Assembly: GCA_964057225.1 (NCBI GenBank)
Contig: CAXKVF010000088.1
Span: 1-64,000, forward strand
Length of the DNA: 64,000 bases
Reading direction: 5' to 3'
From: Auanema rhodensis
Taxonomy: Eukaryota > Nematoda > Chromadorea > Rhabditida > Rhabditidae
The translations under genes and the position numbers were made by a program. How positions within the stretch are numbered: position 1 is the first letter of the stretch; each line of letters starts with the position of its first letter. Below are positions 25,801 to 39,232 of the stretch, in pieces. The notes under the pieces are model-generated. The model searched no databases and was not told the DNA's origin. It was given only the letters and a program-made list of their open reading frames with translations.

Positions 25801-26562
25801 GGAATCTAATTTTGAAAACCGCATCTCTTTATCTTTCACGTGAAGCGAGTTACATACCAAGTGCACATCACGTGTACATTTAATTAGCATAAATTAAAGT
25901 TCACGTAAATTTCAAAGTCATGGTTACCATGAACCAATATCAATGAAAATTTGTTTTTAGACTAATATGGACATGGGGAATCTAATTTTGAAAACCGCAT
26001 CTCTTTATCTTTCACGTGAAGCGAGTTACATACCAAGTGCACATCACGTGTACATTTAATTAGCATAAATTAAAGTTCACGTAAATTTCAAAGTCATGGT
26101 TACCATGAACCAATATCAATAAAAATTTGTTTTTAGACTAATATGGACATGAGGAATCTAATTTTGACAACCGCATCTCTTTATCTTTCACGTGAAGCGA
26201 GTTACATACCAAGTGCACATCACGTGTACATTTAATTAGCATAAATTAAAGTTCACGTAAATTTCAAAGTCATGGTTACCATGAACCAATATCAATAAAA
26301 ATTTGTTTTTAGACTAATATGGACATGAGGAATCTAATTTTGAAAACCGCATCTCTTTATCTTTCACGTGAAGCGAGTTACATACCAAGTGCACATCACG
26401 TGTACATTTAATTAGCATAAATTAAAGTTCACGTAAATTTCAAAGTCATGGTTACCATGAACCAATATCAATAAAAATTTGTTTTTAGACTAATATGGAC
26501 ATGGGGAATCTAATTTTGAAAACCGCATCTCTTTATCTTTCACGTGAAGCGAGTTACATACC
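19877..26562 (+). repeat. L-T-E module zone with 4-, 5- and 7-monomer units
   Basis: Reading monomers in order: U, A, A, L-C (20405), T-C (20581), E (20757), F, A, L-C (21285), T-C, E (21637): a 5-monomer unit of 880 bp. Then A, A and two 7-monomer units of 1231 bp starting at 22165 and 23396: AAGGCATGG with TTTTAAAAACC, U, A, L-C, T-C, E, F (the second ends in T-C instead of F). After that E, L-C, T-C, E, and two 4-monomer units of 704 bp at 25331 and 26035 (GAGGAATC with GACAACC, then GAGGAATC, T-C, E in the first). The AAGGCATGG monomers are 175 bp. The nested periods point to repeated unequal exchange in one small region. Confidence 0.88.
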
Positions 26563-27969
26563 AAGTGCACATCACGTGTACATTTAATTAGCATAAATTA
26601 AAGTTCACGTAAATTTCAAGGCATGGTTACCATGAACCAATATCAATAAAAATTTGTTTTTAGACTAATATGGACATGGGGAATCTAATTTTGACAACCG
26701 CATCTCTTTATCTTTCACGTGAAGCGAGTTACATACCAAGTGCACATCACGTGTACATTTAATTAGCATAAATTAAAGTTCACGTAAATTTCAAAGTCAT
26801 GGTTACCATGAACCAATAACAATAAAAATTTGTTTTTAGACTAATATGGACATGGGGAATCTAATTTTGAAAACCGCATCTCTTTATCTTTCACGTGAAG
26901 CGAGTTACATACCAAGTGCACATCACGTGTACATTTAATTAGCATAAATTAAAGTTCACGTAAATTTCAAAGTCATGGTTACCATGAACCAATATCAATA
27001 AAAATTTGTTTTTAGACTAATATGGACATGGGGAATCTAATTTTGAAAACCGCATCTCTTTATCTTTCACGTGAAGCGAGTTACATACCAAGTGCACATC
27101 ACGTGTACATTTAATTAGCATAAATTAAAGTTCACGTAAATTTCAAAGTCATGGTTACCATGCACCAATATCAATAAAAATTTGTTATTAGACTAATATG
27201 GACATGGGGAATCTAATTTTGAAAACCGCATCTCTTTATCTTTCACGTGAAGCGAGTTACATACCAAGTGCACATCACGTGTACATTTAATTAGCATAAA
27301 TTAAAGTTCACGTAAATTTCAAAGTCATGGTTACCATGAACCAATATCAATAAAAATTTGTTTTTAGACTAATATGGACATGGGGAATCTAATTTTGAAA
27401 ACCGCATCTCTTTATCTTTCACGTGAAGCGAGTTACATACCAAGTGCACATCACGTGTACATTTAATTAGCATAAATTAAAGTTCACGTAAATTTCAAAG
27501 TCATGGTTACCATGAACCAATATCAATAAAAATTTGTTTTCAGACTAATATGGACATGGGGAATCTAATTTTGAAAACCGCATCTCTTTATCTTTCACGT
27601 GAAGCGAGTTACATACCAAGTGCACATCACGTGTACATTTAATTAGCATAAATTAAAGTTCACGTAAATTTCAAAGTCATGGTTACCATGAAGCAATATC
27701 AATAAAAATTTGTTTTTAGACTAATATGGACATGTGGAATCTAATTTTGAAAACCGCATCTCTTTATCTTTCACGTGAAGCGAGTTACATACCAAGTGCA
27801 CATCACGTGTACATTTAATTAGCATAAATTAAAGTTCACGTAAATTTCAAAGTCATGGTTACCATGAACCAATATCAATAAAAATTTGTTTTTAGACTAA
27901 TATGGACATGGGGAATCTAATTTTGAAAACCGCATCTCTTTATCTTTCACGTGAAGCGAGTTACATACC
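26563..27969 (+). repeat. 8-monomer higher-order unit, copy 1
   Basis: 1407 bp: seven 176-bp monomers and one 175-bp monomer. Order: AAGGCATGG with GACAACC; CCAATAACAAT; A; C with TGTTATTAG; A; A with TTTTCAG; G with CATGTGGAATC; A. The same eight follow directly at 27970, and again as a pair at 39761 and 41168. The shared one-base deletion in the first monomer makes the copies easy to trace. Confidence 0.93.
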
Positions 27970-29376
27970 AAGTGCACATCACGTGTACATTTAATTAGCA
28001 TAAATTAAAGTTCACGTAAATTTCAAGGCATGGTTACCATGAACCAATATCAATAAAAATTTGTTTTTAGACTAATATGGACATGGGGAATCTAATTTTG
28101 ACAACCGCATCTCTTTATCTTTCACGTGAAGCGAGTTACATACCAAGTGCACATCACGTGTACATTTAATTAGCATAAATTAAAGTTCACGTAAATTTCA
28201 AAGTCATGGTTACCATGAACCAATAACAATAAAAATTTGTTTTTAGACTAATATGGACATGGGGAATCTAATTTTGAAAACCGCATCTCTTTATCTTTCA
28301 CGTGAAGCGAGTTACATACCAAGTGCACATCACGTGTACATTTAATTAGCATAAATTAAAGTTCACGTAAATTTCAAAGTCATGGTTACCATGAACCAAT
28401 ATCAATAAAAATTTGTTTTTAGACTAATATGGACATGGGGAATCTAATTTTGAAAACCGCATCTCTTTATCTTTCACGTGAAGCGAGTTACATACCAAGT
28501 GCACATCACGTGTACATTTAATTAGCATAAATTAAAGTTCACGTAAATTTCAAAGTCATGGTTACCATGCACCAATATCAATAAAAATTTGTTATTAGAC
28601 TAATATGGACATGGGGAATCTAATTTTGAAAACCGCATCTCTTTATCTTTCACGTGAAGCGAGTTACATACCAAGTGCACATCACGTGTACATTTAATTA
28701 GCATAAATTAAAGTTCACGTAAATTTCAAAGTCATGGTTACCATGAACCAATATCAATAAAAATTTGTTTTTAGACTAATATGGACATGGGGAATCTAAT
28801 TTTGAAAACCGCATCTCTTTATCTTTCACGTGAAGCGAGTTACATACCAAGTGCACATCACGTGTACATTTAATTAGCATAAATTAAAGTTCACGTAAAT
28901 TTCAAAGTCATGGTTACCATGAACCAATATCAATAAAAATTTGTTTTCAGACTAATATGGACATGGGGAATCTAATTTTGAAAACCGCATCTCTTTATCT
29001 TTCACGTGAAGCGAGTTACATACCAAGTGCACATCACGTGTACATTTAATTAGCATAAATTAAAGTTCACGTAAATTTCAAAGTCATGGTTACCATGAAG
29101 CAATATCAATAAAAATTTGTTTTTAGACTAATATGGACATGTGGAATCTAATTTTGGAAACCGCATCTCTTTATCTTTCACGTGAAGCGAGTTACATACC
29201 AAGTGCACATCACGTGTACATTTAATTAGCATAAATTAAAGTTCACGTAAATTTCAAAGTCATGGTTACCATGAACCAATATCAATAAAAATTTGTTTTT
29301 AGACTAATATGGACATGGGGAATCTAATTTTGAAAACCGCATCTCTTTATCTTTCACGTGAAGCGAGTTACATACC
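27970..29376 (+). repeat. 8-monomer higher-order unit, copy 2
   Basis: Same eight markers as 26563-27969 with offset 1407: AAGGC at 28025, CCAATAACAAT near 28225, TGTTATTAG near 28590, TTTTCAG near 28945, G near 29099, CATGTGGAATC near 29141. A private TTTTGGAAACC lies near 29155. Confidence 0.93.
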
Positions 29377-30432
29377 AAGTGTACATCACGTGTACATTTA
29401 ATTAGCATAAATTAAAGTTCAAGTAAATTTCAAAGTCATGGTTACCATGAACCAATATCAATAAAAATTTGTGTTTAGACTAATATGGACATGGGGAATC
29501 TAATTTTGAAAACCGCATCTCTTTATCTTTCACGTGAAGCGAGTTACATACCAAGTGCACATCACGTGTACATTTAATTAGCATAAATTAAAGTTCACGT
29601 AAATTTCAAAGTCATGGTTACCATGAACCAATATCAATAAAAATTTGTTTTTAGACTAATATGGACATGGGGAATCTAATTTTGAAAACCGCATCTCTTT
29701 ATCTTTCACGTGAAGCGAGTTACATACCAAGTGCACATCACGTGTACATTTAATTAGCATAAATTAAAGTTCACGTAAATTTCAAAGTCATGGTTACCAT
29801 GAACCAATATCAATAAAAATTTGTTTTTAGACTAATATGGACATGGGGAATCTAATTTTGAAAACCGCATCTCTTTATCTTTCACGTGAAGCGAGTTACA
29901 TACCAAGTGCACATCACGTGTACATTTAATTAGCATAAATTAAAGTTCACGTAAATTTCATAGTCATGGTTACCATGAACCAATATCAATAAAAATTTGT
30001 TTTTAGACTAATATGGACATGGGGAATCTAATTTTGAAAACCGCATCTCTTCATCTTTCACGTGAAGCGAGTTACATACCAAGTGCACATCACGTGTACA
30101 TTTAATTAGCATAAATTAAAGTTCACGTAAATTTCAAAGTCATGGTTACCATGAACCAATATCAATAAAAATTTGTTTTTAGACTAATATGGACTTGGGG
30201 AATCTAATTTTGAAAACCGCATCTCTTTATCTTTCACGTGAAGCGAGTTACATACCAAGTGCACATCACGTGTACATTTAATTAGCATAAATTAAAGTTC
30301 ACGTAAAATTCAAAGTCATGGTTACCATGCACCAATATCAATAAAAATTTGTTTTTAGACTAATATGGACATGGGGAATCTAATTTTGAAAACCGCATCT
30401 CTTTATCTTTCACGTGAAGCGAGTTACATACC

Positions 30433-33400
30433 AAGTGCACATCACGTGTACATTTAATTAGCATAAATTAAAGTTCACGTAAATTTCAAAGTCATGGTTA
30501 CCATGAACCAATATCAATAAAAATTTGTTTTTAGACTAATATGGACTTGGGGAATCTAATTTTGAAAACCGCATCTCTTTATCTTTCACGTGAAGCGAGT
30601 TACATACCAAGTGCACATCACGTGTACATTTAATTAGCATAAATTAAAGTTCACGTAAATTTCAAAGTCATGGTTACCATGAACCAATATCAATAAAAAT
30701 TTGTTTTTAGACTAATATGGACATGGGGAATCTAATTTTGAAAACCGCATCTCTTTATCTTTCACGTGAAGCGAGTTACATACCAAGTGCACATCACGTG
30801 TACATTTAATTAGCATAAATTAAAGTTCACGTAAATTTCAAAGTCATGGTTACCATGCACCAATATCAATAAAAATTTGTTTTTAGACTAATATGGACAT
30901 GGGGAATCTAATTTTGAAAACCGCATCTCTTTATCTTTCACGTGAAGCGAGTTACATACCAAGTGCACATCATGTGTACATTTAATTAGCATAAATTAAA
31001 GTTCACGTAAATTTCAAAGTCATGGTTACCATGCACCAATATCAATAAAAATTTGTTTTTAGACTAATATGGACATGGGGAATCTAATTTTGAAAACCTC
31101 ATCTCTTTATCTTTCACGTGAAGCGAGTTACATACCAAGTGCACATCACGTGTACATTTAATTAGCATAAATTAAAGTTCACGTAAATTTCAAAGTCATG
31201 GTTACCATGAACCAATATCAATGAAAATTTGTTTTTAGACTAATATGGACATGGGGAATCTAATTTTGAAAACCGCATCTCTTTATCTTTCACGTGAAGC
31301 GAGTTACATACCAAGTGCACATCACGTGTACATTTAATTAGCATAAATTAAAGTTCACGTAAAATTCAAAGTCATGGTTACCATGAACCAATATCAATAA
31401 AAATTTGTTTTTAGACTAATATGGACATGGGGAATCTAATTTTGAAAACCGCATCTCTTTATCTTTCACGTGAAGCGAGTTACATACCAAGTGCACATCA
31501 CGTGTACATTTAATTAGCATAAATTAAAGTTCACGTAAATTTCAAAGTCATGGTTACCATGAACCAATATCAATAAAAATTTGTTTTTAGACTAATATGG
31601 ACATGGGGAATCTAATTTTGAAAACCGCATCTCTTTATCTTTCACGTGAAGCGAGTTACATACCAAGTGCACATCACGTGTACATTTAATTAGCATAAAT
31701 TAAAGTTCACGTAAATTTCAAAGTCATGGTTACCATGCACCAATATCAATAAAAATTTGTTTTTAGACTAATATGGACATGGGGAATCTAATTTTGAAAA
31801 CCGCATCTCTTTATCTTTCACGTGAAGCGAGTTACATACCAAGTGCACATCACGTGTACATTTAATTAGCATAAATTAAAGTTCACGTAAATTTCAAAGT
31901 CATGGTTACCATGAACCAATATCAATAAAAATTTGTTTTTAGACTAATATGGACATGGGGAATCTAATTTTGAAAACCGCATCTCTTTATCTTTCACGTG
32001 AAGCGAGTTACATACCAAGTGCACATCACGTGTACATTTAATTAGCATAAATTAAAGTTCACGTAAAATTCAAAGTCATGGTTACCATGAACCAATATCA
32101 ATAAAAATTTGTTTTTAGACTAATATGGACATGGGGAATCTAATTTTGAAAACCGCATCTCTTTATCTTTCACGTGAAGCGAGTTACATACCAAGTGCAC
32201 ATCACGTGTACATTTAATTAGCATAAATTAAAGTTCACGTAAATTTCAAAGTCATGGTTACCATGAACCAATATCAATAAAAATTTGTTTTTAGACTAAT
32301 ATGGACATGGGGAATCTAATTTTGAAAACCGCATCTCTTTATCTTTCACGTGAAGCGAGTTACATACCAAGTGCACATCACGTGTACATTTAATTAGCAT
32401 AAATTAAAGTTCACGTAAATTTCAAAGTCATGGTTACCATGAACCAATATCAATAAAAATTTGTTTTTAGACTAATATGGACATGGGGAATCTAATTTTG
32501 AAAACCGCATCTCTTTATCTTTCACGTGAAGCGAGTTACATACCAAGTGCACATCACGTGTACATTTAATTAGCATAAATTAAAGTTCACGTAAATTTCA
32601 AAGTCATGGTTACCATGAACCAATATCAATAAAAATTTGTTTTTAGACTAATATGGACATGGGGAATCTAATTTTGAAAACCGCATCTCTTTATCTTTCA
32701 CGTGAAGCGAGTTACATACCAAGTGCACATCACGTGTACATTTAATTAGCATAAATTAAAGTTCACGTAAATTTCAAAGTCATGGTTACCATGCACCAAT
32801 ATCAATAAAAATTTGTTTTTAGACTAATATGGACATGGGGAATCTAATTTTGAAAACCGCATCTCTTTATCTTTCACGTGAAGCGAGTTACATACCAAGT
32901 GCACATCACGTGTACATTTAATTAGCATAAATTAAAGTTCACGTAAAATTCAAAGTCATGGTTACCATGAACCAATATCAATAAAAATTTGTTTTTAGAC
33001 TAATATGGACATGGGGAATCTAATTTTGAAAACCGCATCTCTTTATCTTTCACGTGAAGCGAGTTACATACCAAGTGCACATCACGTGTACATTTAATTA
33101 GCATAAATTAAAGTTCACGTAAATTTCAAAGTCATGGTTACCATGAACCAATATCAATAAAAATTTGTTTTTAGACTAATATGGACATGGGGAATCTAAT
33201 TTTGAAAACCGCATCTCTTTATCTTTCACGTGAAGCGAGTTACATACCAAGTGCACATCACGTGTACATTTAATTAGCATAAATTAAAGTTCACGTAAAT
33301 TTCAAAGTCATGGTTACCATGCACCAATATCAATAAAAATTTGTTTTTAGACTAATATGGACATGGGGAATCTAATTTTGAAAACCGCATCTCTTTATCT

Positions 33401-36400
33401 TTCACGTGAAGCGAGTTACATACCAAGTGCACATCACGTGTACATTTAATTAGCATAAATTAAAGTTCACGTAAATTTCAAAGTCATGGTTACCATGAAC
33501 CAATATCAATAAAAATTTGTTTTTAGACTAATATGGACATGGGGAATCTAATTTTGAAAACCGCATCTCTTTATCTTTCACGTGAAGCGAGTTACATACC
33601 AAGTGCACATCACGTGTACATTTAATTAGCATAAATTAAAGTTCACGTAAATTTCAAAGTCATGGTTACCATGCACCAATATCAATAAAAATTTGTTTTT
33701 AGACTAATATGGACATGGGGAATCTAATTTTGAAAACCGCATCTCTTTATCTTTCACGTGAAGCGAGTTACATACCAAGTGCACATCACGTGTACATTTA
33801 ATTAGCATAAATTAAAGTTCACGTAAATTTCAAAGTCATGGTTACCATGAACCAATATCAATAAAAATTGGTTTTTAGACTAATATGGACATGGGGAATC
33901 TAATTTTGAAAACCGCATCTCTTTATCTTTCACGTGAAGCGAGTTACATACCAAGTGCACATCACGTGTACATTTAATTAGCATAAATTAAAGTTCACGT
34001 AAATTTCAAAGTCATGGTTACCATGAACCAATATCAATAAAAATTTGGTTTTAGACTAATATGGACATGGGGAATCTAATTTTGAAAACCGCATCTCTTT
34101 ATCTTTCATGTGAAGCGAGTTACATACCAAGTGCACATCACGTGTACATTTAATTAGCATAAATTAAAGTTCACGTAAAATTCAAAGTCATGGTTACCAC
34201 GAACCAATATCAATAAAAATTTGTTTTTAGACTAATATGGACATGGGGAATCTAATTTTGAAAACCGCATCTCTTTATCTTTCACGTGAAGCGAGTTACA
34301 TACCAAGTGCACATCACGTGTACATTTAATTAGCATAAATTAAAGTTCACGTAAACTTCAAAGTCATGGTTACCATGAACCAATATCAATAAAAATTTGT
34401 TTTTAGACTAATATGGACATGGGGAATCTAATTTTGAAAACCGCATCTCTTTATCTTTCACGTGAAGCGAGTTACATACCAAGTGCACATCACGTGTACA
34501 TTTAATTAGCATAAATTAAAGTTCACGTAAATTTCAAAGTCATGGTTACCATGAACCAATATCAATAAAAATTTGTTTTTAGACTAATATGGACATGGGG
34601 AATCTAATTTTGAAAACCGCATCTCTTTATCTTTCACGTGAAGCGAGTTACATACCAAGTGCACATCACGTGTACATTTAATTAGCATAAATTAAAGTTC
34701 ACGTAAATTTCAAAGTCATGGTTACCATGAACCAATATCAATAAAAATTTGTTTTTAGACTAATATGGACATGGGGAATCTAATTTTGAAAACCGCATCT
34801 CTTTATCTTTCACGTGAAGCGAGTTACATACCAAGTGCACATCACGTGTACATTTAATTAGCATAAATTAAAGTTCACGTAAATTTCAAAGTCATGGTTA
34901 CCATGAACCAATATCAATAAAAATTTGTTTTTAGACTAATATGGACATGGGGAATCTAATTTTGAAAACCGCATCTCTTTATCTTTCACGTGAAGCGAGT
35001 TACATACCAAGTGCACATCACGTGTACATTTAATTAGCATAAATTAAAGTTCACGTAAATTTCAAAGTCATGGTTACCATGAACCAATATCAATAAAAAT
35101 TTGTTTTTAGACTAATATGGACATGGGGAATCTAATTTTGAAAACCGCATCTCTTTATCTTTCACGTGAAGCGAGTTACATACCAAGTGCACATCACGTG
35201 TACATTTAATTAGCATAAATTAAAGTTCACGTAAATTTCAAAGTCATGGTTACCATGAACCAATATCAATAAAAATTTGTTTTTAGACTAATATGGACAT
35301 GGGGAATCTAATTTTGAAAACCGCATCTCTTTATCTTTCACGTGAAGCGAGTTACATACCAAGTGCACATCACGTGTACATTTAATTAGCATAAATTAAA
35401 GTTCACGTAAATTTCAAAGTCATGGTTACCATGAACCAATATCAATAAAAATTTGGTTTTAGACTAATATGGACATGGGGAATCTAATTTTGAAAACCGC
35501 ATCTCTTTATCTTTCACGTGAAGCGAGTTACATACCAAGTGCACATCACGTGTACATTTAATTAGCATAAATTAAAGTTCACGTAAATTTCAAAGTCATG
35601 GTTACCATGAACCAATATCAATAAAAATTTGTTTTTAGACTAATATGGACATGGGGAATCTAATTTTGAAAACCGCATCTCTTTATCTTTCACGTGAAGC
35701 GAGTTACATACCAAGTGCACATCACGTGTACATTTAATTAGCATAAATTAAAGTTCACGTAAATTTCAAAGTCATGGTTACCATGAACCAATATCAATAA
35801 AAATTTGTTTTTAGACTAATATGGACATGGGGAATCTAATTTTGAAAACCGCATCTCTTTATCTTTCACGTGAAGCGAGTTACATACCAAGTGCACATCA
35901 CGTGTACATTTAATTAGCATAAATTAAAGTTCACGTAAATTTCAAAGTCATGGTTACCATGCACCAATATCAATAAAAATTTGTTTTTAGACTAATATGG
36001 ACATGGGGAATCTAATTTTGAAAACCGCATCTCTTTATCTTTCACGTGAAGCGAGTTACATACCAAGTGCACATCACGTGTACATTTAATTAGCATAAAT
36101 TAAAGTTCACGTAAATTTCAAAGTCATGGTTACCATGAACCAATATCAATAAAAATTTGTTTTTAGACTAATATGGACATGGGGAATCTAATTTTGAAAA
36201 CCGCATCTCTTTATCTTTCACGTGAAGCGAGTTACATACCAAGTGCACATCACGTGTACATTTAATTAGCATAAATTAAAGTTCACGTAAATTTCAAAGT
36301 CATGGTTACCATGCACCAATATCAATAAAAATTTGTTTTTAGACTAATATGGACATGGGGAATCTAATTTTGAAAACCGCATCTCTTTATCTTTCACGTG

Positions 36401-37296
36401 AAGCGAGTTACATACCAAGTGCACATCACGTGTACATTTAATTAGCATAAATTAAAGTTCACGTAAATTTCAAAGTCATGGTTACCATGAACCAATATCA
36501 ATAAAAATTTGTTTTTAGACTAATATGGACATGGGGAATCTAATTTTGAAAACCGCATCTCTTCATCTTTCACGTGAAGCGAGTTACATACCAAGTGCAC
36601 ATCACGTGTACATTTAATTAGCATAAATTAAAGTTCACGTAAATTTCAAAGTCATGGTTACCATGCACCAATATCAATAAAAATTTGTTTTTAGACTAAT
36701 ATGGACATGGGGAATCTAATTTTGAAAACCGCATCTCTTTATCTTTCACGTGAAGCGAGTTACATACCAAGTGCACATCACGTGTACATTTAATTAGCAT
36801 AAATTAAAGTTCACGTAAATTTCAAAGTCATGGTTACCATGAACCAATATCAATAAAAATTTGTTTTTAGACTAATATGGACATGGGGAATCTAATTTTG
36901 AAAACCGCATCTCTTCATCTTTCACGTGAAGCGAGTTACATACCAAGTGCACATCACGTGTACATTTAATTAGCATAAATTAAAGTTCACGTAAATTTCA
37001 AAGTCATGGTTACCATGAACCAATATCAATAAAAATTTGTTTTTAGACTAATATGGACATGGGGAATCTAATTTTGAAAACCGCATCTCTTCATCTTTCA
37101 CGTGAAGCGAGTTACATACCAAGTGCACATCACGTGTACATTTAATTAGCATAAATTAAAGTTCACGTAAATTTCAAAGTCATGGTTACCATGCACCAAT
37201 ATCAATAAAAATTTGTTTTTAGACTAATATGGACATGGGGAATCTAATTTTAAAAACCGCATCTCTTTATCTTTCACGTGAAGCGAGTTACATACC
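30433..37296 (+). repeat. Array between the two segmental copies
   Basis: Clean 176-bp monomers, mostly A with scattered C and F. It contains one T-C (~30973), E (~31223), F (~31364) group without L, with a private AACCTCATC near 31098. At 33777-34480 it holds ATTGG (33870), TTTGG (34048), CCACGAACC (34200) and TAAACTTC (34356), a copy of 18117-18996 at offset 15660 that has lost one monomer between TTTGG and CCACG. TTTGG recurs at 35456, eight monomers on. CTTCATC occurs near 36562, 36914 and 37090. No other sequence is present. Confidence 0.87.
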
Positions 37297-39232
37297 AAGT
37301 GCACATCACGTTTACATTTAATTAGCATAAATTAAAGTTCACGTAAATTTCAAAGTCATGGTTACCATGAACCAATATCAATAAAAATTTGTTTTTAGAC
37401 TAATATGGACATGGGGAATCTAATTTTGAAAACCGCATCTCTTTATCTTTCACGTGAAGCGAGTTACATACCAAGTGCACATCACGTGTACATTTAATTA
37501 GCATAAATTAAAGTTCACGTAAATTTCAAAGTCATGGTTACCATGAACCAATATCAATAAAAATTTGTTTTTAGACTAATATGGACATGGGGAATCTAAT
37601 TTTGAAAACCGCATCTCTTTATCTTTCACGTGAAGCGAGTTACATACCAAGTGCACATCACGTGTACATTTAATTAGCATAAATTAAAGTTCACGTAAAT
37701 TTCAAAGTCATGGTTACCATGAACCAATATCAATAAAAATTTGTTTTTAGACTAATATGGACATGGGGAATCTAATTTTGAAAACCGCATCTCTTTATCT
37801 TTCACGTGAAGCGAGTTACATACCAAGTGCACATCACGTGTACATTAAATTAGCATAAATTAAAGTTCACGTAAATTTCAAAGTCATGGTTACCATGCAC
37901 CAATATCAATAAAAATTTGTTTTTAGACTAATATGGACATGGGGAATCTAATTTTGAAAACCGCATCTCTTTATCTTTCACGTGAAGCGAGTTACATACC
38001 AAGTGCACATCATGTGTACATTTAATTAGCATAAATTAAAGTTCACGTAAATTTCAAAGTCATGGTTACCATGCACCAATATCAATAAAAATTTGTTTTT
38101 AGACTAATATGGACATGGGGAATCTAATTTTGAAAACCGCATCTCTTTATCTTTCACGTGAAGCGAGTTACATACCAAGTGCACATCACGTGTACATTTA
38201 ATTAGCATAAATTAAAGTTCACGTAAATTTCAAAGTCATGGTTACCATGAACCAATATCAATGAAAATTTGTTTTTAGACTAATATGGACATGGGGAATC
38301 TAATTTTGAAAACCGCATCTCTTTATCTTTCACGTGAAGCGAGTTACATACCAAGTGCACATCACGTGTACATTTAATTAGCATAAATTAAAGTTCACGT
38401 AAAATTCAAAGTCATGGTTACCATGAACCAATATCAATAAAAATTTGTTTTTAGACTAATATGGACATGGGGAATCTAATTTTGAAAACCGCATCTCTTT
38501 ATCTTTCACGTGAAGCGAGTTACATACCAAATGCACATCACGTGTACATTTAATTAGCATAAATTAAAGTTCACGTAAATTTCAAAGTCATGGTTACCAT
38601 GAACCAATATCAATAAAAATTTGTTTTTAGACTAATATGGACATGGGGAATCTAATTTTGAAAACCGCATCTCTTTATCTTTCACGTGAAGCGAGTTACA
38701 TACCAAGTGCACATCACGTGTACATTAAATTAGCATAAATTAAAGTTCACGTAAATTTCAAAGTCATGGTTACCATGCACCAATATCAATAAAAATTTGT
38801 TTTTAGACTAATATGGACATGGGGAATCTAATTTTGAAAACCGCATCTCTTTATCTTTCACGTGAAGCGAGTTACATACCAAGTGCACATCATGTGTACA
38901 TTTAATTAGCATAAATTAAAGTTCACGTAAATTTCAAAGTCATGGTTACCATGCACCAATATCAATAAAAATTTGTTTTTAGACTAATATGGACATGGGG
39001 AATCTAATTTTGAAAACCGCATCTCTTTATCTTTCACGTGAAGCGAGTTACATACCAAGTGCACATCACGTGTACATTTAATTAGCATAAATTAAAGTTC
39101 ACGTAAATTTCAAAGTCATGGTTACCATGAACCAATATCAATGAAAATTTGTTTTTAGACTAATATGGACATGGGGAATCTAATTTTGAAAACCGCATCT
39201 CTTTATCTTTCACGTGAAGCGAGTTACATACC
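37297..39232 (+). repeat. Copy of 19877-21812 (11 monomers)
   Basis: Collinear at offset 17420: U 19892/37312, L 20427/37847, T 20593/38013, E 20843/38263, F 20984/38404, L 21307/38727, T 21473/38893, E 21723/39143. Private differences include CAAATGCAC near 38530 and the restored CACGTAA near 37340. It overlaps and runs straight into the block that is collinear with 25683-30432, making 37297-43630 a mosaic of two upstream segments. Confidence 0.92.

Larger units (their letters stand above)
25683..30432 (+). repeat. Segmental duplication, upstream copy (4750 bp)
   Basis: Twenty-seven monomers collinear with 38881-43630 at a constant offset of 13198 bp. Checked markers: T 25695/38893, E 25945/39143, GAGG 26152/39350, AAGGC 26618/39816, TTCAAGTAA 29420/42618, TTCATAG 29961/43159, GACTTGG 30195/43393, F 30308/43506. 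The offset equals 75 monomers minus two, matching the two 175-bp monomers between the copies. Private differences (such as GTACATC near 29379, TTTGTGTTTAG near 29470, GAGG at 26328) are few, so the event is recent. Downstream the copies differ by one extra F-C monomer and then diverge. Confidence 0.92.
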
